Positions 25,778-34,777 of a DNA stretch of 64,000 nt are shown piece by piece. The stretch is from Paenibacillus radicis (ex Xue et al. 2023) (GTDB lineage Bacteria > Bacillota > Bacilli > Paenibacillales > NBRC-103111): assembly GCF_024722015.1 (NCBI RefSeq), contig NZ_JANQBD010000022.1:62001-126000 (forward strand), given 5' to 3'. The notes below the pieces were generated by a model. It saw nothing but the letters and a program-made list of their open reading frames with translations, was not told the DNA's origin and made no database searches. Position 1 is the stretch's first letter. Each line of letters starts with the position of its first letter. Made by a program: the position numbers and the translations under genes.

Positions 25778-26839
25778 TTATAAGCTGGATAGGACGTCTC
25801 TCAATTGGTTAGTTTCACCCCTGATTTGCTCTTCACCCACACAGCCGCAGGAGCGCCGTATAATCAATGCCGGGTCCATATACATGATTTCCCGCTTCAC
25901 TTGGCTATCCTTGATCCTGGCCAGCATTAAGCTTGCAGCTTGCACGCCCAGCTGATAAGCAGGCTGCCTTATTGTCGTAATCGGCGGGTCTACAATCTCC
26001 GCCCAATCAGGATCGTCATATCCAAGCACGGCAACTTGATCAGGAACGCGAAGGCCCGCTTCCTTCAAATATTTGTACGCCCCTAATGTCATCGAGTTGT
26101 TGGAAATAAATACGGCATCCGGCTTGATATCCTGCTCCATCAGTTCTTTCATCTTATCATAGCCGCTCTGGGTGTTGAAAAAACCTTCCTTCACCAACTG
26201 ATCTGATTCATTGACCCCATAGTCTTCAAGCGCTCTCTTGTATCCAATCAGACGATCTTTACCCGTACTAATCGAAGAAGGTCCTGCAATGATCGCTATT
26301 TTAGTGTAGCCGTGTCGAATAAGATGCTCTGTGGCGCAATAAGCTCCTTGTATATTGTTAGTCATGATGACATCGGAGTTCATAAATTCCGGGCACCGAT
26401 TAAGGAATACCATCGGCACTCCCGTCTTGTCTAGCGAGCGGAAGTAGTCTCCTGTGTTCCCGGCCGATGAGATAATCAATCCGTCTACTCTTTTGCCGAT
26501 TAGTACTTCGAGATACTTACGTTCCTTCTCCACGGAGGAATCCGTATTGCACAGAAGGATGTTGTAGTTGCTTTTCGCAAGCTCTTCTTCAATTCCACGT
26601 ACTACAATAGTTAAGAATGGATTGGCAATATCCGAGATCAGCAGCCCGATGATTCTAGACTCCTGCACTCGCAGGCTCTTGGCCACAATGTTAGGCTGAT
26701 AATTCAACTCTTGTATCGCTGAATGGATCTTGTCCATCACTTCTTCGCTTACATATTTGGTTCGGTTCAGTGCATTAGATACGGTAGCTGTGGAAACTCC
26801 AGCCAGCTTAGCTACCTCCTTGAGAGTTGCCCTCTTCAA
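25778..26839 (-). CDS. LacI-family regulator of rpiB-rbsK sugar operon
   Basis: A 353-residue regulator. Helix-turn-helix TLKEVAKLAGVSTATVSNAL begins at residue 5, followed by the hinge helix and a periplasmic-binding-like domain (GLLISDIANPFLTIVVRGIE onward). The start is TTG 26839; AAAGGAGG lies 13 bases away, an unusually long spacing. A palindrome identical to the one before rpiB lies at 26860-26871 in its own leader, pointing to autoregulation. It is likely RbsR-like, released by a sugar or sugar phosphate. It is transcribed in the same direction as the operon, with about 180 bp between. Confidence 0.9.
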   Translation of the reverse strand: MKRATLKEVAKLAGVSTATVSNALNRTKYVSEEVMDKIHSAIQELNYQPNIVAKSLRVQESRIIGLLISDIANPFLTIVVRGIEEELAKSNYNILLCNTDSSVEKERKYLEVLIGKRVDGLIISSAGNTGDYFRSLDKTGVPMVFLNRCPEFMNSDVIMTNNIQGAYCATEHLIRHGYTKIAIIAGPSSISTGKDRLIGYKRALEDYGVNESDQLVKEGFFNTQSGYDKMKELMEQDIKPDAVFISNNSMTLGAYKYLKEAGLRVPDQVAVLGYDDPDWAEIVDPPITTIRQPAYQLGVQAASLMLARIKDSQVKREIMYMDPALIIRRSCGCVGEEQIRGETNQLRDVLSSL

Positions 26840-26859
26840 ATTAACGGTTTCACCTCCTT

Positions 26860-26871
26860 TTAATCGATTAA
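26860..26871 (-). promoter_or_regulatory. LacI-type operator before the lacI gene
   Basis: TTAATCGATTAA is identical to the site at 25704-25715 and lies 20 bp upstream of the TTG start, next to the ribosome binding site. Autorepression is likely. Confidence 0.75.
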
Positions 26872-26994
26872 CCAGATTATATATCTAATTTATCAAACCT
26901 GTCAATAACATTGTATCCTCTCGCATCATTATTATTTATCAATTCATTCCAGTCTGTTAAGAAATTAAAATTGGAAACAATATCAATTTGCATA

Positions 26995-27023
26995 TTTACA
27001 AACCGATGGTCGGTTTATATAAT
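26995..27023 (+). promoter_or_regulatory. tetR promoter with operator in its spacer
   Basis: TTTACA (26995-27000) and TATAAT (27018-27023) are exactly 17 bases apart. The spacer is almost filled by the palindrome AAACCGA-TGG-TCGGTTT (27000-27016), a typical TetR-family operator. Repressor binding would block RNA polymerase directly. Confidence 0.8.
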
Positions 27024-27074
27024 GGAGTTACTGGAAGACACCAAATACAAACAGATACGAAAGAGGACCTCCTT

Positions 27075-27695
27075 ATGAAACGAGAACTGAAAAGAGAGCA
27101 AACAACCAAGCTTTTACTGGATACAACTAGAACGTTAATTAGTGAAAAAGGATGCAGCAAAACAACCTTAAGCGACATTATGGAACGTTCAGGACTATCG
27201 AAGGGAGCTATATTTCATTATGTTCAGGGAAAGGATGAGCTGCTCGCACTGGTTTTAGAGTCAAGGCTCGCGGAGATTAATGATCGTTTTTTCGATGCTG
27301 TAGCTCAGGGGGTTCCACAATTTAAGGGGCCTATGCAAAAGATTACAGAGAGCCTGTCGATACTGGACGATCCCAGCGATGTTACGAATCAAATCCTGAT
27401 GTACTTGCTCAGTAAAAGTGACCAACCCGCTGTCAGCGAAGTGATTCAACGTTTCTACGAGCAGGCGGTTAATGCTTCGAAGCAATGGATCAAGGCAGGA
27501 CAGCAGCATGACGTGATACCTGCATCCATAAATGCCGACAAAACAGCCGAATTATTCGTTCTGCTTTCTTATGGGTTTCGCATGCGTGCGGCTACCGCCC
27601 CCCAAACTATCTCGTTTGGCATTTCCGACTTCTCCGAATTTATAGTCAACATTTTACAGCCTAACTCTAATTCTAAAAAGGAAAGTGGGGATTAA
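27075..27695 (+). CDS. TetR-family transcriptional regulator
   Basis: A 206-residue TetR/AcrR protein. The start at 27075 has GAGG nine bases upstream and excludes a 29-codon extension that would cover the promoter. The N-terminal helix-turn-helix is TLSDIMERSGLSKGAIFHYV; the remainder is all-helical ligand-binding. The palindrome in its own promoter implies autorepression. The DUF2269 membrane protein gene begins one base after its stop and is probably the controlled partner. The inducer is unknown. Confidence 0.9.
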   Translation: MKRELKREQTTKLLLDTTRTLISEKGCSKTTLSDIMERSGLSKGAIFHYVQGKDELLALVLESRLAEINDRFFDAVAQGVPQFKGPMQKITESLSILDDPSDVTNQILMYLLSKSDQPAVSEVIQRFYEQAVNASKQWIKAGQQHDVIPASINADKTAELFVLLSYGFRMRAATAPQTISFGISDFSEFIVNILQPNSNSKKESGD

Positions 27696-27696
27696 A

Positions 27697-28158
27697 ATGA
27701 AGTTCCTGTTATTCTTGCACGTGTTGGGAGCTATCCTCTTGGTCGGTAATATTTTTACAGCCGCTTTTTGGAAAGTAAAAGCCGATTTGAAAGGGGACTT
27801 GGCTGCCATTCACAGCGCAGCAAAAAATGTAATGCTGGCCGACTATATTTTTACAATCCCTGGATTGGTATTAATCATAGTCACAGGCATTATGATGGCG
27901 CTTAAAGCCGGGTATTCGATGTCAGGCTTCAATTGGCTCACGTTATCCTTAACGTTATTTTCCTTAACCGGTCTAATCTGGTTGGCCCTTCTGCTGCCTT
28001 TGCAGCGAAGCATGATCCGCCACAGCGCGCAATCTCTAAGTGCAGGTACTCTCTCCCAAGCATATCGAAAGGCTAGTTTATACTGGGCGATATTCGGAAC
28101 AGTTGGAACGTTAATTCCGGTTGTCGTTTTGTACCTTATGATTTCCAAAGCGATATAA
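27697..28158 (+). CDS. DUF2269-family small membrane protein
   Basis: A 153-residue protein with four hydrophobic helices (about 3-21, 45-70, 80-105, 125-150). FLHVLGAILLVGNIF at the N-terminus, with an embedded His, matches the DUF2269 family. The ATG at 27697 has GGGGA five to six bases upstream; it lies one base past the TetR stop. Function of the family is unknown. Co-transcription with an autoregulated TetR suggests a stress or efflux-related role, but that is inference. A strong terminator follows about 90 bp later. Confidence 0.85.
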   Translation: MKFLLFLHVLGAILLVGNIFTAAFWKVKADLKGDLAAIHSAAKNVMLADYIFTIPGLVLIIVTGIMMALKAGYSMSGFNWLTLSLTLFSLTGLIWLALLLPLQRSMIRHSAQSLSAGTLSQAYRKASLYWAIFGTVGTLIPVVVLYLMISKAI

Positions 28159-28243
28159 CAAGGCAGAATAATGCTAAGCTAACATGAACAAAGAGGCTTT
28201 CCCAAAAGGGTATCAGTGAATGAATCAGTCCCAAACTATGTAC

Positions 28244-28306
28244 AAAGACGCCTCCAAAACCACCATGTAAGCGGAAATGGAAGCGTCTTTTTTGTAGGGA
28301 AATTCG
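28244..28306 (+). terminator. Terminator after DUF2269 gene
   Basis: AAAGACGC (28244-28251) pairs with GCGTCTTT (28293-28300), extended by CTCCA/TGGAA pairing. Six T follow. Confidence 0.7.
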
Positions 28307-28676
28307 CATCAGAGTGGGGGTTCGAAAATTCAAAAATGAATCCGGCCGCTTTTTGGATGTTACTTAAGGGATGGAGCGAGAAGCGATGTTCAAAGGCTGC
28401 TTTCAATCTGGAGGAGACCATGATTTGTCGGGGCCGCTGCGGAAGGAAAGAAAATAGATGGAAATTGTAACGCTAATCCAGCGTGGATATCGCCTGAAAT
28501 CAATCTAACTGGAAAAACTAACTCTAATATAGGTGAAATGGTCGGTATCAGCCAAAATACGTAGAATTAGCAGGAGGAATTCCAGCTATAAGACTTGGAA
28601 CGCTATTTTCGGAGTAACTAACTTGACATTTTCCTGATAATTGCACGGAGTGCGCCAGACTGCCATGCAATGCCGT

Positions 28677-28720
28677 AACCGAACCCCGAACCATGAACCA
28701 CGAGCCACGAGCCATGAACC
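28677..28720. repeat. Heptanucleotide tandem repeat, six imperfect units
   Basis: Units read AACCGAA, CCCCGAA, CCATGAA, CCACGAG, CCACGAG, CCATGAA, followed by CC. The consensus is CCAYGAR, period exactly seven. No gene overlaps it. Such arrays can vary in copy number by slippage. Confidence 0.75.
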
Positions 28721-28790
28721 TGATACCCGCGATTAGCACGCGTTGGAAAGCTACCTCATCTTATGCGTCACTGAATACACAAGAATGTGT

Positions 28791-28832
28791 AAAAGAGCCT
28801 TCAACTATTAAAGTGGAATTGAGGGCTCTTTT
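28791..28832. terminator. Bidirectional terminator-like hairpin
   Basis: AAAAGAGCC (28791-28799) pairs with GGCTCTTTT (28824-28832). A-run and T-run flank the stem on both sides, so it could stop transcription from either side. Confidence 0.6.
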
Positions 28833-28862
28833 GCAACCATCTATTCAGGATAAAATGGTGGA

Positions 28863-28896
28863 GGGGTTGTCTCAAAATGTCTTTTGGGACAGCCCC
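28863..28896 (-). terminator. GGGGTTGTC hairpin, likely dbpA terminator
   Basis: GGGGTTGTCTCAAAA pairs imperfectly with TTTTGGGACAGCCCC (28882-28896), using G-U pairs. It ends 20 bp after the dbpA stop. A related hairpin with the same GGGGTTGTCTC arm occurs at 42692. Confidence 0.55.
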
Positions 28897-28915
28897 TAGT
28901 CATCCGTTTATTGTA

Positions 28916-30364
28916 CTACTGAGAGTTAGCCGCATAAACCTTTAACAGCTTTCCTTTAATGGTCGTATTTTTCATGACCTGCAGGACAAGAGGACCCTTG
29001 CCGTTCAAAATATCGACATACGAAACATTGTCCTGTATCGTAATAATGCCAATATCATCGGCCGTAACACCTTCAATTTTGGCAATAGTACCTACAAAAT
29101 CTACAGCCCTCAGTTTCTTTTTCTTGCCGCCGTTAAAGTACAGCTTCAAAATTTCTTTGTTTAATTGCTCACTCTTATCTTTCTTGATGACAGGTTGAGC
29201 GCTCATTCTCTCTTCGAAGGCAGCCCTGGCAGCTGTAATTTCTTCCTTGGAAGGAGCTTCTCTTCGGGTAATTTCAAACCCCAGATAGCTCTCAATATTG
29301 GCCAAGAACTTATCCTCATTAGGTGTAACAAAGCTGATCGCTTTTCCTGTCTTGCCAGCACGTCCGGTTCTTCCTATCCGATGTACATAGCTCTCTTTTT
29401 CAACTGGAAGGTCGTAGTTAATTACGTGGGTAATATTACTAATATCGATACCTCTGGCTGCTACATCAGTTGCTATCAAATAGCGGAAGGCCCCTCGTCT
29501 GAACTCATTCATGACACTAAAACGATCATCCTGCTCCATTCCCCCATGGATTTTGTCACAAGGATAGTCCAGCTCGGTTAACTGCTTACATACTTTCTCC
29601 ACTTGTTCTTGTGTGCGGCAGAAAATAATACAGCTATCCGGGTTCTCGGCAATGGTTACGTCCTTAAGCAGATTGAATTTAGAGGCTTCTCTCACTACAA
29701 ATAAGGAGTGTTCAATCTGTGCTGTCGTATTTTCGGCTGCGATAATTTCGATATCCAATGGATTTTTCATATATTGATGACAGAGCTTTTCTACATCTTG
29801 GGGTAAAGTGGCAGAGAATAGCAGCGTCATTCTGTCTTCGGGCAGCTCCTCGATAATCGCTCCCACTTGTTCGATAAAGCCCATATTAAGCATTTCATCG
29901 GCTTCATCAATCACAAGATATTTCATCCGCTCCAGGTCGAGCGTTCCCCTTTGGATATGATCCCATACGCGTCCAGGTGTACCGACAACGACATGGCATT
30001 TTTGATTCAGCTCTTCTTTTTGCTTAGCAAAGGGCTGCTTGCCATAGACGGCAGTTGCTTTGATTCTTTTAAATCTTCCGATATTTTTGATATCGTCCTT
30101 CACTTGATCCGCCAGCTCACGCGTTGGTGTTAATATTAAAGCTTGCGGCTTATTCTCTTCCCAATCCACCATTTCACAAATCGGAATCCCGAAGGCTGCC
30201 GTTTTACCGCTTCCTGTCTGTGACTTGACGGTAAGATCCTTCTTCTCCAGCGCAATGGGTATGACTTCACTTTGAACATCCGTTGGCTGCTCGTACCCCA
30301 AGCTCCCCAACGCTCTTAGTATATCTTCACTTAGTTTATAATCATTAAAGCTCTTGCTGCTCAT
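28916..30364 (-). CDS. dbpA: DEAD-box RNA helicase DbpA (YxiN)
   Basis: A 482-residue helicase. Motifs in order: SQTGSGKTAAFG (I), PTRELA (Ia), TPGRV (Ib), VIDEADEML (II), FSATLP (III), IIFCRT (IV), ATDVAARGID (V) and HRIGRTGRAG (VI). The C-terminal 75 residues form the DbpA RNA-binding domain (KKKLRAVDFVGTIAKIEGV; IQDNVSYVDILNGKG) that recognises 23S rRNA hairpin 92. AAGGGG lies seven bases before the ATG. It remodels the large ribosomal subunit during assembly. It is monocistronic. Confidence 0.96.
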   Translation of the reverse strand: MSSKSFNDYKLSEDILRALGSLGYEQPTDVQSEVIPIALEKKDLTVKSQTGSGKTAAFGIPICEMVDWEENKPQALILTPTRELADQVKDDIKNIGRFKRIKATAVYGKQPFAKQKEELNQKCHVVVGTPGRVWDHIQRGTLDLERMKYLVIDEADEMLNMGFIEQVGAIIEELPEDRMTLLFSATLPQDVEKLCHQYMKNPLDIEIIAAENTTAQIEHSLFVVREASKFNLLKDVTIAENPDSCIIFCRTQEQVEKVCKQLTELDYPCDKIHGGMEQDDRFSVMNEFRRGAFRYLIATDVAARGIDISNITHVINYDLPVEKESYVHRIGRTGRAGKTGKAISFVTPNEDKFLANIESYLGFEITRREAPSKEEITAARAAFEERMSAQPVIKKDKSEQLNKEILKLYFNGGKKKKLRAVDFVGTIAKIEGVTADDIGIITIQDNVSYVDILNGKGPLVLQVMKNTTIKGKLLKVYAANSQ

Positions 30365-30454
30365 ATTAGAACCCCTTTTAGTGTTTATACCTTTAATTCT
30401 AACATACTTCGTGCTCCCCCACAGACCTTCTTAACTTTGGCGTTCGTATTAGAG

Positions 30455-30486
30455 GAAAAAGAGGACAGCTGTGATAGCCATCCTCC
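30455..30486 (-). terminator. Terminator of alpha-xylosidase operon
   Basis: In minus-strand RNA GAGGATGGCT pairs with AGCTGTCCTC (two G-U pairs) across a five-base loop and is followed by five U. It lies 23 bp after the yicI stop. Confidence 0.75.
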
Positions 30487-30508
30487 ATTTTTATACTTTA
30501 TGCCACCG

Positions 30509-32836
30509 TTATAGTTTTAACTGTATATCAAGCTTACATACACCAGCTTTTGGAGTCAAACGCAGACCTGCTTCTTCAGCTGTCCAGCTTGCTCCTTCTA
30601 TCGATTCAACTTCGTGAATGCCGCGCAAAATCAATTCCCACGGCTTGTCTGCACCAACCACGTTAACAGCAATGCCAAGACCGCTGCGCTCGGCGGTTAC
30701 CTCCAGCTCCGACTCCCCCTTCGTGTTAAAGATGGTAGCTGATGCTGTGCTCCCATCCCCAAGCTCGAACACGTGGAGGACAACGCCATCAGAGTAATCG
30801 TAATCCGGTCGCTGGTCGTTAGTGCCTACAGCAATAATGCTGTTCGGTCTAACCATAAGAGGCAAATTGAAATAATCGTGTTTCTCAAGCAGCCAGCGAC
30901 CGCCTTCTACGACTGCTCCACTCAAGAAGTTCGTCCAGCGTCCTTCCGGCAAGTAGTATTTCGCCGTTCCCTGATCATTGAATATCGGCGCCACTAACAG
31001 AGAATCGCCGAGCATATATTGACGATCCAATTGATCGCAGGCGGCATCATTCATAAACTCCAGTACCATAGCCCGCATGACAGGCAGGCCTGTTTGCGTT
31101 GCTTCTACTGAGGTGCTGAACAAATATGGCATCAAGGTCGATTTCAGCTTGGTAAAATAGCGCAGAACATCGCATGCTTCCTCATCGAACAACCATGGCA
31201 CCCGGTAGGATTGGCTTCCATGCAAGCGGCTATGGGATGATAGCAGACCAAACGCAGTCCACCGCTTGTAAAGATCCGGTGTAGCCGTGTTCTCGAAGCC
31301 CCCGATATCATGACTCCAGAATCCGAAGCCCGATAAGCCTAGAGACAAGCCTCCGCGGAGCGTTTCGGCCATGGAGTTATAATTGGCTGAGCAGTCCCCT
31401 CCCCAGTGTACAGGGAATTGTTGCCCGCCTGCAGTAGCTGAACGAGCAAACAGCATGGCTTCATTCTTGCCTTTTGTTTCCTCCAGTACTTCAAATACCG
31501 CTTTATTATATAAGTGTGTATAGTAATTGTGCATTTTCACCGGATCGGATCCGTCAAAGTAGACAACATCGGTAGGAATGCGTTCGCCGAAATCTGTTTT
31601 GAAGCTGTCCACGCCCATTTCCACCAGCACCTTAAGCTTATCCTTGTACCAGCGCACAGCAGCAGGATTAGTGAAATCAACAAGCCCCATTCCGCCCTGC
31701 CATCTATCCCATTGCCATACGTCGCCTTCTTTTGTTTTAACAAGATAACCATTTGCTTTACCTTCATCGAACAAATAAGATTGCTGGGCAATGTAAGAGT
31801 TGATCCAAACGCAGATGTTTAAGCCTTTGCTTTTCAGGCGCTGCAGCATACCTTGAGGGTCCGGGAACACATCCTGATCCCACTGAAAATCGCACCACTG
31901 AAATTCCTTCATCCAGAAGCAATCGAAGTGGAAGACATGAAGCGGCAGCTCACGCTCTATCATGCCATCTATGAAGCTATTAACCGTGGTTTCGTCGTAG
32001 CTGGTAGTGAAAGATGTTGTCAACCACAGGCCAAATGACCAGGCCGGAGGCAGAGCAGGCTTGCCTGTAAGCTTCGTATAGTTTTGCAGAACTTCCTTCA
32101 TGGAGGCTCCACCGATAATATAATATTTTAAAGATTCGCCGGGCACACTGAACTGAACCTTAGACACTTGCTCTGAAGCCACTTCATAGGAAACACGCTC
32201 AGGATGATCAACGAATACGCCGTAGCCAAAGTTGGAGATATAGAAAGGAATATTTTTATAAGCCTGCTCGCTGCAGGTACCGCCATCTTCATTCCAGAGA
32301 TCAACGACTTGCCCATTTTTCACAAATGGAGTGAACCGTTCGCCTAGACCATAGATGTATTCTCCCACACCCAGATCGAGCTGCTCTCTCATGTAAGTGC
32401 TTTGATCTTGCATTTTAACATGTCCAGGGCTTTTATAGCCACTCCCGGTCAATCGTTTGCCGTCATAAATGAAGTGAGTGCTCCAGCCCTCGTTTTTGTG
32501 AAGCTGGACGCTTAGTTTGCCACTCGTGAAGCTAGCAATCTCGTCTCCATTGACCACTTGAACTTCGACAGCCTCGGCTTCATTTTTTTGAAACTCGGGA
32601 CCCTTCTGCTGTTTGCCGTTATGGTGTACAAGCTCCACACAAATTACGTCTGGCATGGGTGAGGTATAATTAACCGTTAAAATGGCTGTGTTTAACGTGT
32701 CGCCACGGGTCACTATTTTTTTGCAGGAAGCAAGAACGGTCAGAGCGTCCGGTTTGGTGCGAATATTGCGGATTTCTACCGGATAATTGAGCGTTACGCC
32801 TTGCCTGATATGCCAATACCCATCAGTAAATTTCAT
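30509..32836 (-). CDS. yicI: Alpha-xylosidase, glycoside hydrolase family 31 (YicI)
   Basis: A 775-residue GH31 enzyme. The start at 32836 has GGAGG eight bases upstream; a GTG five codons earlier lies within that site. The nucleophile is Asp415 in SFKTDFGERIP and the acid/base is Asp481 in WGGDCSANY, both as in E. coli YicI. No signal peptide is present, so it acts in the cytoplasm on imported xylosyl-glucosides such as isoprimeverose. It closes an operon with a binding protein and two permeases. Together these look like a xyloglucan-oligosaccharide utilisation unit (inference from family). Confidence 0.95.
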   Translation of the reverse strand: MKFTDGYWHIRQGVTLNYPVEIRNIRTKPDALTVLASCKKIVTRGDTLNTAILTVNYTSPMPDVICVELVHHNGKQQKGPEFQKNEAEAVEVQVVNGDEIASFTSGKLSVQLHKNEGWSTHFIYDGKRLTGSGYKSPGHVKMQDQSTYMREQLDLGVGEYIYGLGERFTPFVKNGQVVDLWNEDGGTCSEQAYKNIPFYISNFGYGVFVDHPERVSYEVASEQVSKVQFSVPGESLKYYIIGGASMKEVLQNYTKLTGKPALPPAWSFGLWLTTSFTTSYDETTVNSFIDGMIERELPLHVFHFDCFWMKEFQWCDFQWDQDVFPDPQGMLQRLKSKGLNICVWINSYIAQQSYLFDEGKANGYLVKTKEGDVWQWDRWQGGMGLVDFTNPAAVRWYKDKLKVLVEMGVDSFKTDFGERIPTDVVYFDGSDPVKMHNYYTHLYNKAVFEVLEETKGKNEAMLFARSATAGGQQFPVHWGGDCSANYNSMAETLRGGLSLGLSGFGFWSHDIGGFENTATPDLYKRWTAFGLLSSHSRLHGSQSYRVPWLFDEEACDVLRYFTKLKSTLMPYLFSTSVEATQTGLPVMRAMVLEFMNDAACDQLDRQYMLGDSLLVAPIFNDQGTAKYYLPEGRWTNFLSGAVVEGGRWLLEKHDYFNLPLMVRPNSIIAVGTNDQRPDYDYSDGVVLHVFELGDGSTASATIFNTKGESELEVTAERSGLGIAVNVVGADKPWELILRGIHEVESIEGASWTAEEAGLRLTPKAGVCKLDIQLKL

Positions 32837-32944
32837 CTCTATTTCCTCCACCTATCGTTTGATTCTTCTATCTAGTATTTTTCTATGTTTACTTCTGCCA
32901 TTCAGGAATGTTTTTTATCAGTAAGCGGCCATTTAGAGCATGAC

Positions 32945-33778
32945 TTAGTCTTTCATAGAGCCTGCAGTAATGCCTCCTACCACGTACTTTTGCATCGATA
33001 CGAAAATAACGATAATGGGAAGAGCAGCCAAAGTAGCTACAGCCATGAGATTGTTCCATTCGGTGCCATATTGTCCGATAAAGCGATAAAGGCCCAAGGT
33101 CAACGGACGAACGGCATTTCCTGAGGTTAAAGTTAGTGCAAAAATAAAGTCGCCCCATCCAAACAAGAAACAAAATACACCCACTGTCATCAAGCCCGGA
33201 CTCACTAACGGCAATATAATTTTCGTAAACGAAGTGAATTTATTGCAACCATCGATCATCGCTGCTTCTTCCAATCCGCCCGGCAAGCTTAAGAAGAAGG
33301 GACGAAGTGTAATGATAGCGAAAGGCAGGGAGTGGATTAAATCGGCGAAAATAAGCCCTGCGAAACTATCAGTCAAGCCCACTTTGGAAAACATTATGAA
33401 CAAAGGCATAGCCATCATAATACCAGGCAGCATCTGAATAGAAAGCAGCAAAATCATCATAACGGCTTTGCCTTTTATGGAAAGACGCGCAAGCGCGTAA
33501 GCGGCAGGCACCGCCAGAACGAGTGACAAAAGCATCGTCCCGACTGCTATAATGACACTGTTGCCGATATAGCCAATCATATCTTTGTTGCGAATAAAGT
33601 TATTGATATACGAGTCGAATGTTGGTTTCACGGGAAAGATATGCGGCGGATTGTGATACAGCTCCGTAATGGGTGTTACCGAGGTTTTGATCATCCAGTA
33701 CACCGGAAACAGAAATACGATCATAATCAATATACCGATAAAGGTTGCACTAGATGCTTTCCATCTTGAATAAACCAT
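32945..33778 (-). CDS. Sugar ABC transporter permease, CUT1 family (MalG-like)
   Basis: A 277-residue permease with six helices. The EAA loop GLEEAAMIDGCNKFTSFTKIILPL identifies the MalG-like subunit. Its start overlaps the stop of the partner permease by one base. It lies about 110 bp before the alpha-xylosidase gene and should import that enzyme's substrate. No ATPase is encoded nearby. Confidence 0.92.
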   Translation of the reverse strand: MVYSRWKASSATFIGILIMIVFLFPVYWMIKTSVTPITELYHNPPHIFPVKPTFDSYINNFIRNKDMIGYIGNSVIIAVGTMLLSLVLAVPAAYALARLSIKGKAVMMILLLSIQMLPGIMMAMPLFIMFSKVGLTDSFAGLIFADLIHSLPFAIITLRPFFLSLPGGLEEAAMIDGCNKFTSFTKIILPLVSPGLMTVGVFCFLFGWGDFIFALTLTSGNAVRPLTLGLYRFIGQYGTEWNNLMAVATLAALPIIVIFVSMQKYVVGGITAGSMKD

Positions 33779-34707
33779 TAGTGAACCTCCTCTTTACTTG
33801 ACATTCTCATGTAAACAACAGCAATTGCAATTAAGATAACAAACATTATCATAGATACAGCGGCTCCTTGACTGAACTCAAACGTCGTAAATGAGAGCTG
33901 GTACGCGTAGATAGGCAGCACTGTTGAGGATGTTACCGGTCCTCCTGCTGTCATAATGAAAACTAGATCAAACACCTTGAATGTATAAATAATACCGAGC
34001 ATGAACAGGACAAGGATTGTAGGTCTAAGTAACGGCAGCGTTATATGCTTAAACTGCAAATAGCGATTGGCACCGTCCAGCTTGGCTGCTTCATATAATT
34101 GAACCGGTAATGTCTGAAGCCCTGAGAGAAGGATTATCATATTAAACGGAATGCCCGTCCATATATTGGCTACGATAGTCCCGAGCAGCGCCGTACTGCC
34201 TTCACTAAGCCAATTCACAGGCTTGCTTATTAGTCCTAACGACTGCAAGAAATAATTGAACACTCCATAATCGCCGGATAGCATCCATTGAAAGACCGTG
34301 CCTGTAATTACAACCGGAAGCATCCAGGAAAGTAGCATCAATGAACGAAACAAGCTGCGTCCCGGAAATTTCATGTTAAAAAAAATGGCCAAGCCAAAGC
34401 CGATAGTAAACTGAAAGAATATACTCACTACAGTAAATATCACTGAGTTTTTCAGCGAGATATAAAATACGGGATCTTGCAGCGACTTCATATAATTGGT
34501 GAAGCCGATAAAGTGATGCTCGCCTTTCAAATTGTAAACATTCACATCTTGAAAGCTAAGTGCAACGTTATAGGCGATAGGGTAAATAATAAACACGGCC
34601 ATAAATACAAGCGCTGGCAAAACAAATAAATAGCTATTCCATGAGGAAAACCATTTAGAGCTCCGAGATAATTTATAACTTCCACCCGTTCCATGCTGAT
34701 GGGACAT
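33778..34707 (-). CDS. Sugar ABC transporter permease, CUT1 family (MalF-like)
   Basis: A 309-residue permease with six helices. The EAA loop is LYEAAKLDGANRYLQFKHIT. Two ATGs are adjacent; the second (34707) is better spaced from GGGGGAG. The N-terminal SYLFVLPALVFMAVFIIYPI is the first helix of the family. It works with the MalG-like permease that follows and the binding protein that precedes it. Confidence 0.92.
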   Translation of the reverse strand: MSHQHGTGGSYKLSRSSKWFSSWNSYLFVLPALVFMAVFIIYPIAYNVALSFQDVNVYNLKGEHHFIGFTNYMKSLQDPVFYISLKNSVIFTVVSIFFQFTIGFGLAIFFNMKFPGRSLFRSLMLLSWMLPVVITGTVFQWMLSGDYGVFNYFLQSLGLISKPVNWLSEGSTALLGTIVANIWTGIPFNMIILLSGLQTLPVQLYEAAKLDGANRYLQFKHITLPLLRPTILVLFMLGIIYTFKVFDLVFIMTAGGPVTSSTVLPIYAYQLSFTTFEFSQGAAVSMIMFVILIAIAVVYMRMSSKEEVH

Positions 34708-34777
34708 CATTTCTCCCCCTATTCACATAAGTAAAGGGGATGCGGTGCCTGCTGCATCCCCCATGTATCTCATCCAT

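Larger units (their letters stand above)
28159..28915. other. Gene-free region with terminators and heptamer repeat
   Basis: About 750 bases with three hairpins (28244-28300, 28791-28832, 28863-28896) and a 7-base tandem repeat (28677-28720). Short frames exist, but they run through the hairpins and repeat and show no family motif or ribosome binding site. I see no supported gene. Confidence 0.6.

Noticed and set aside
28216..28470. An 84-codon frame downstream of the DUF2269 gene
   Set aside because: It runs straight through the terminator hairpin at 28244-28306 and shows no protein motif.
28677..28720. CRISPR-like repeat array
   Set aside because: The unit is only seven bases with no spacers; it is a simple tandem repeat.
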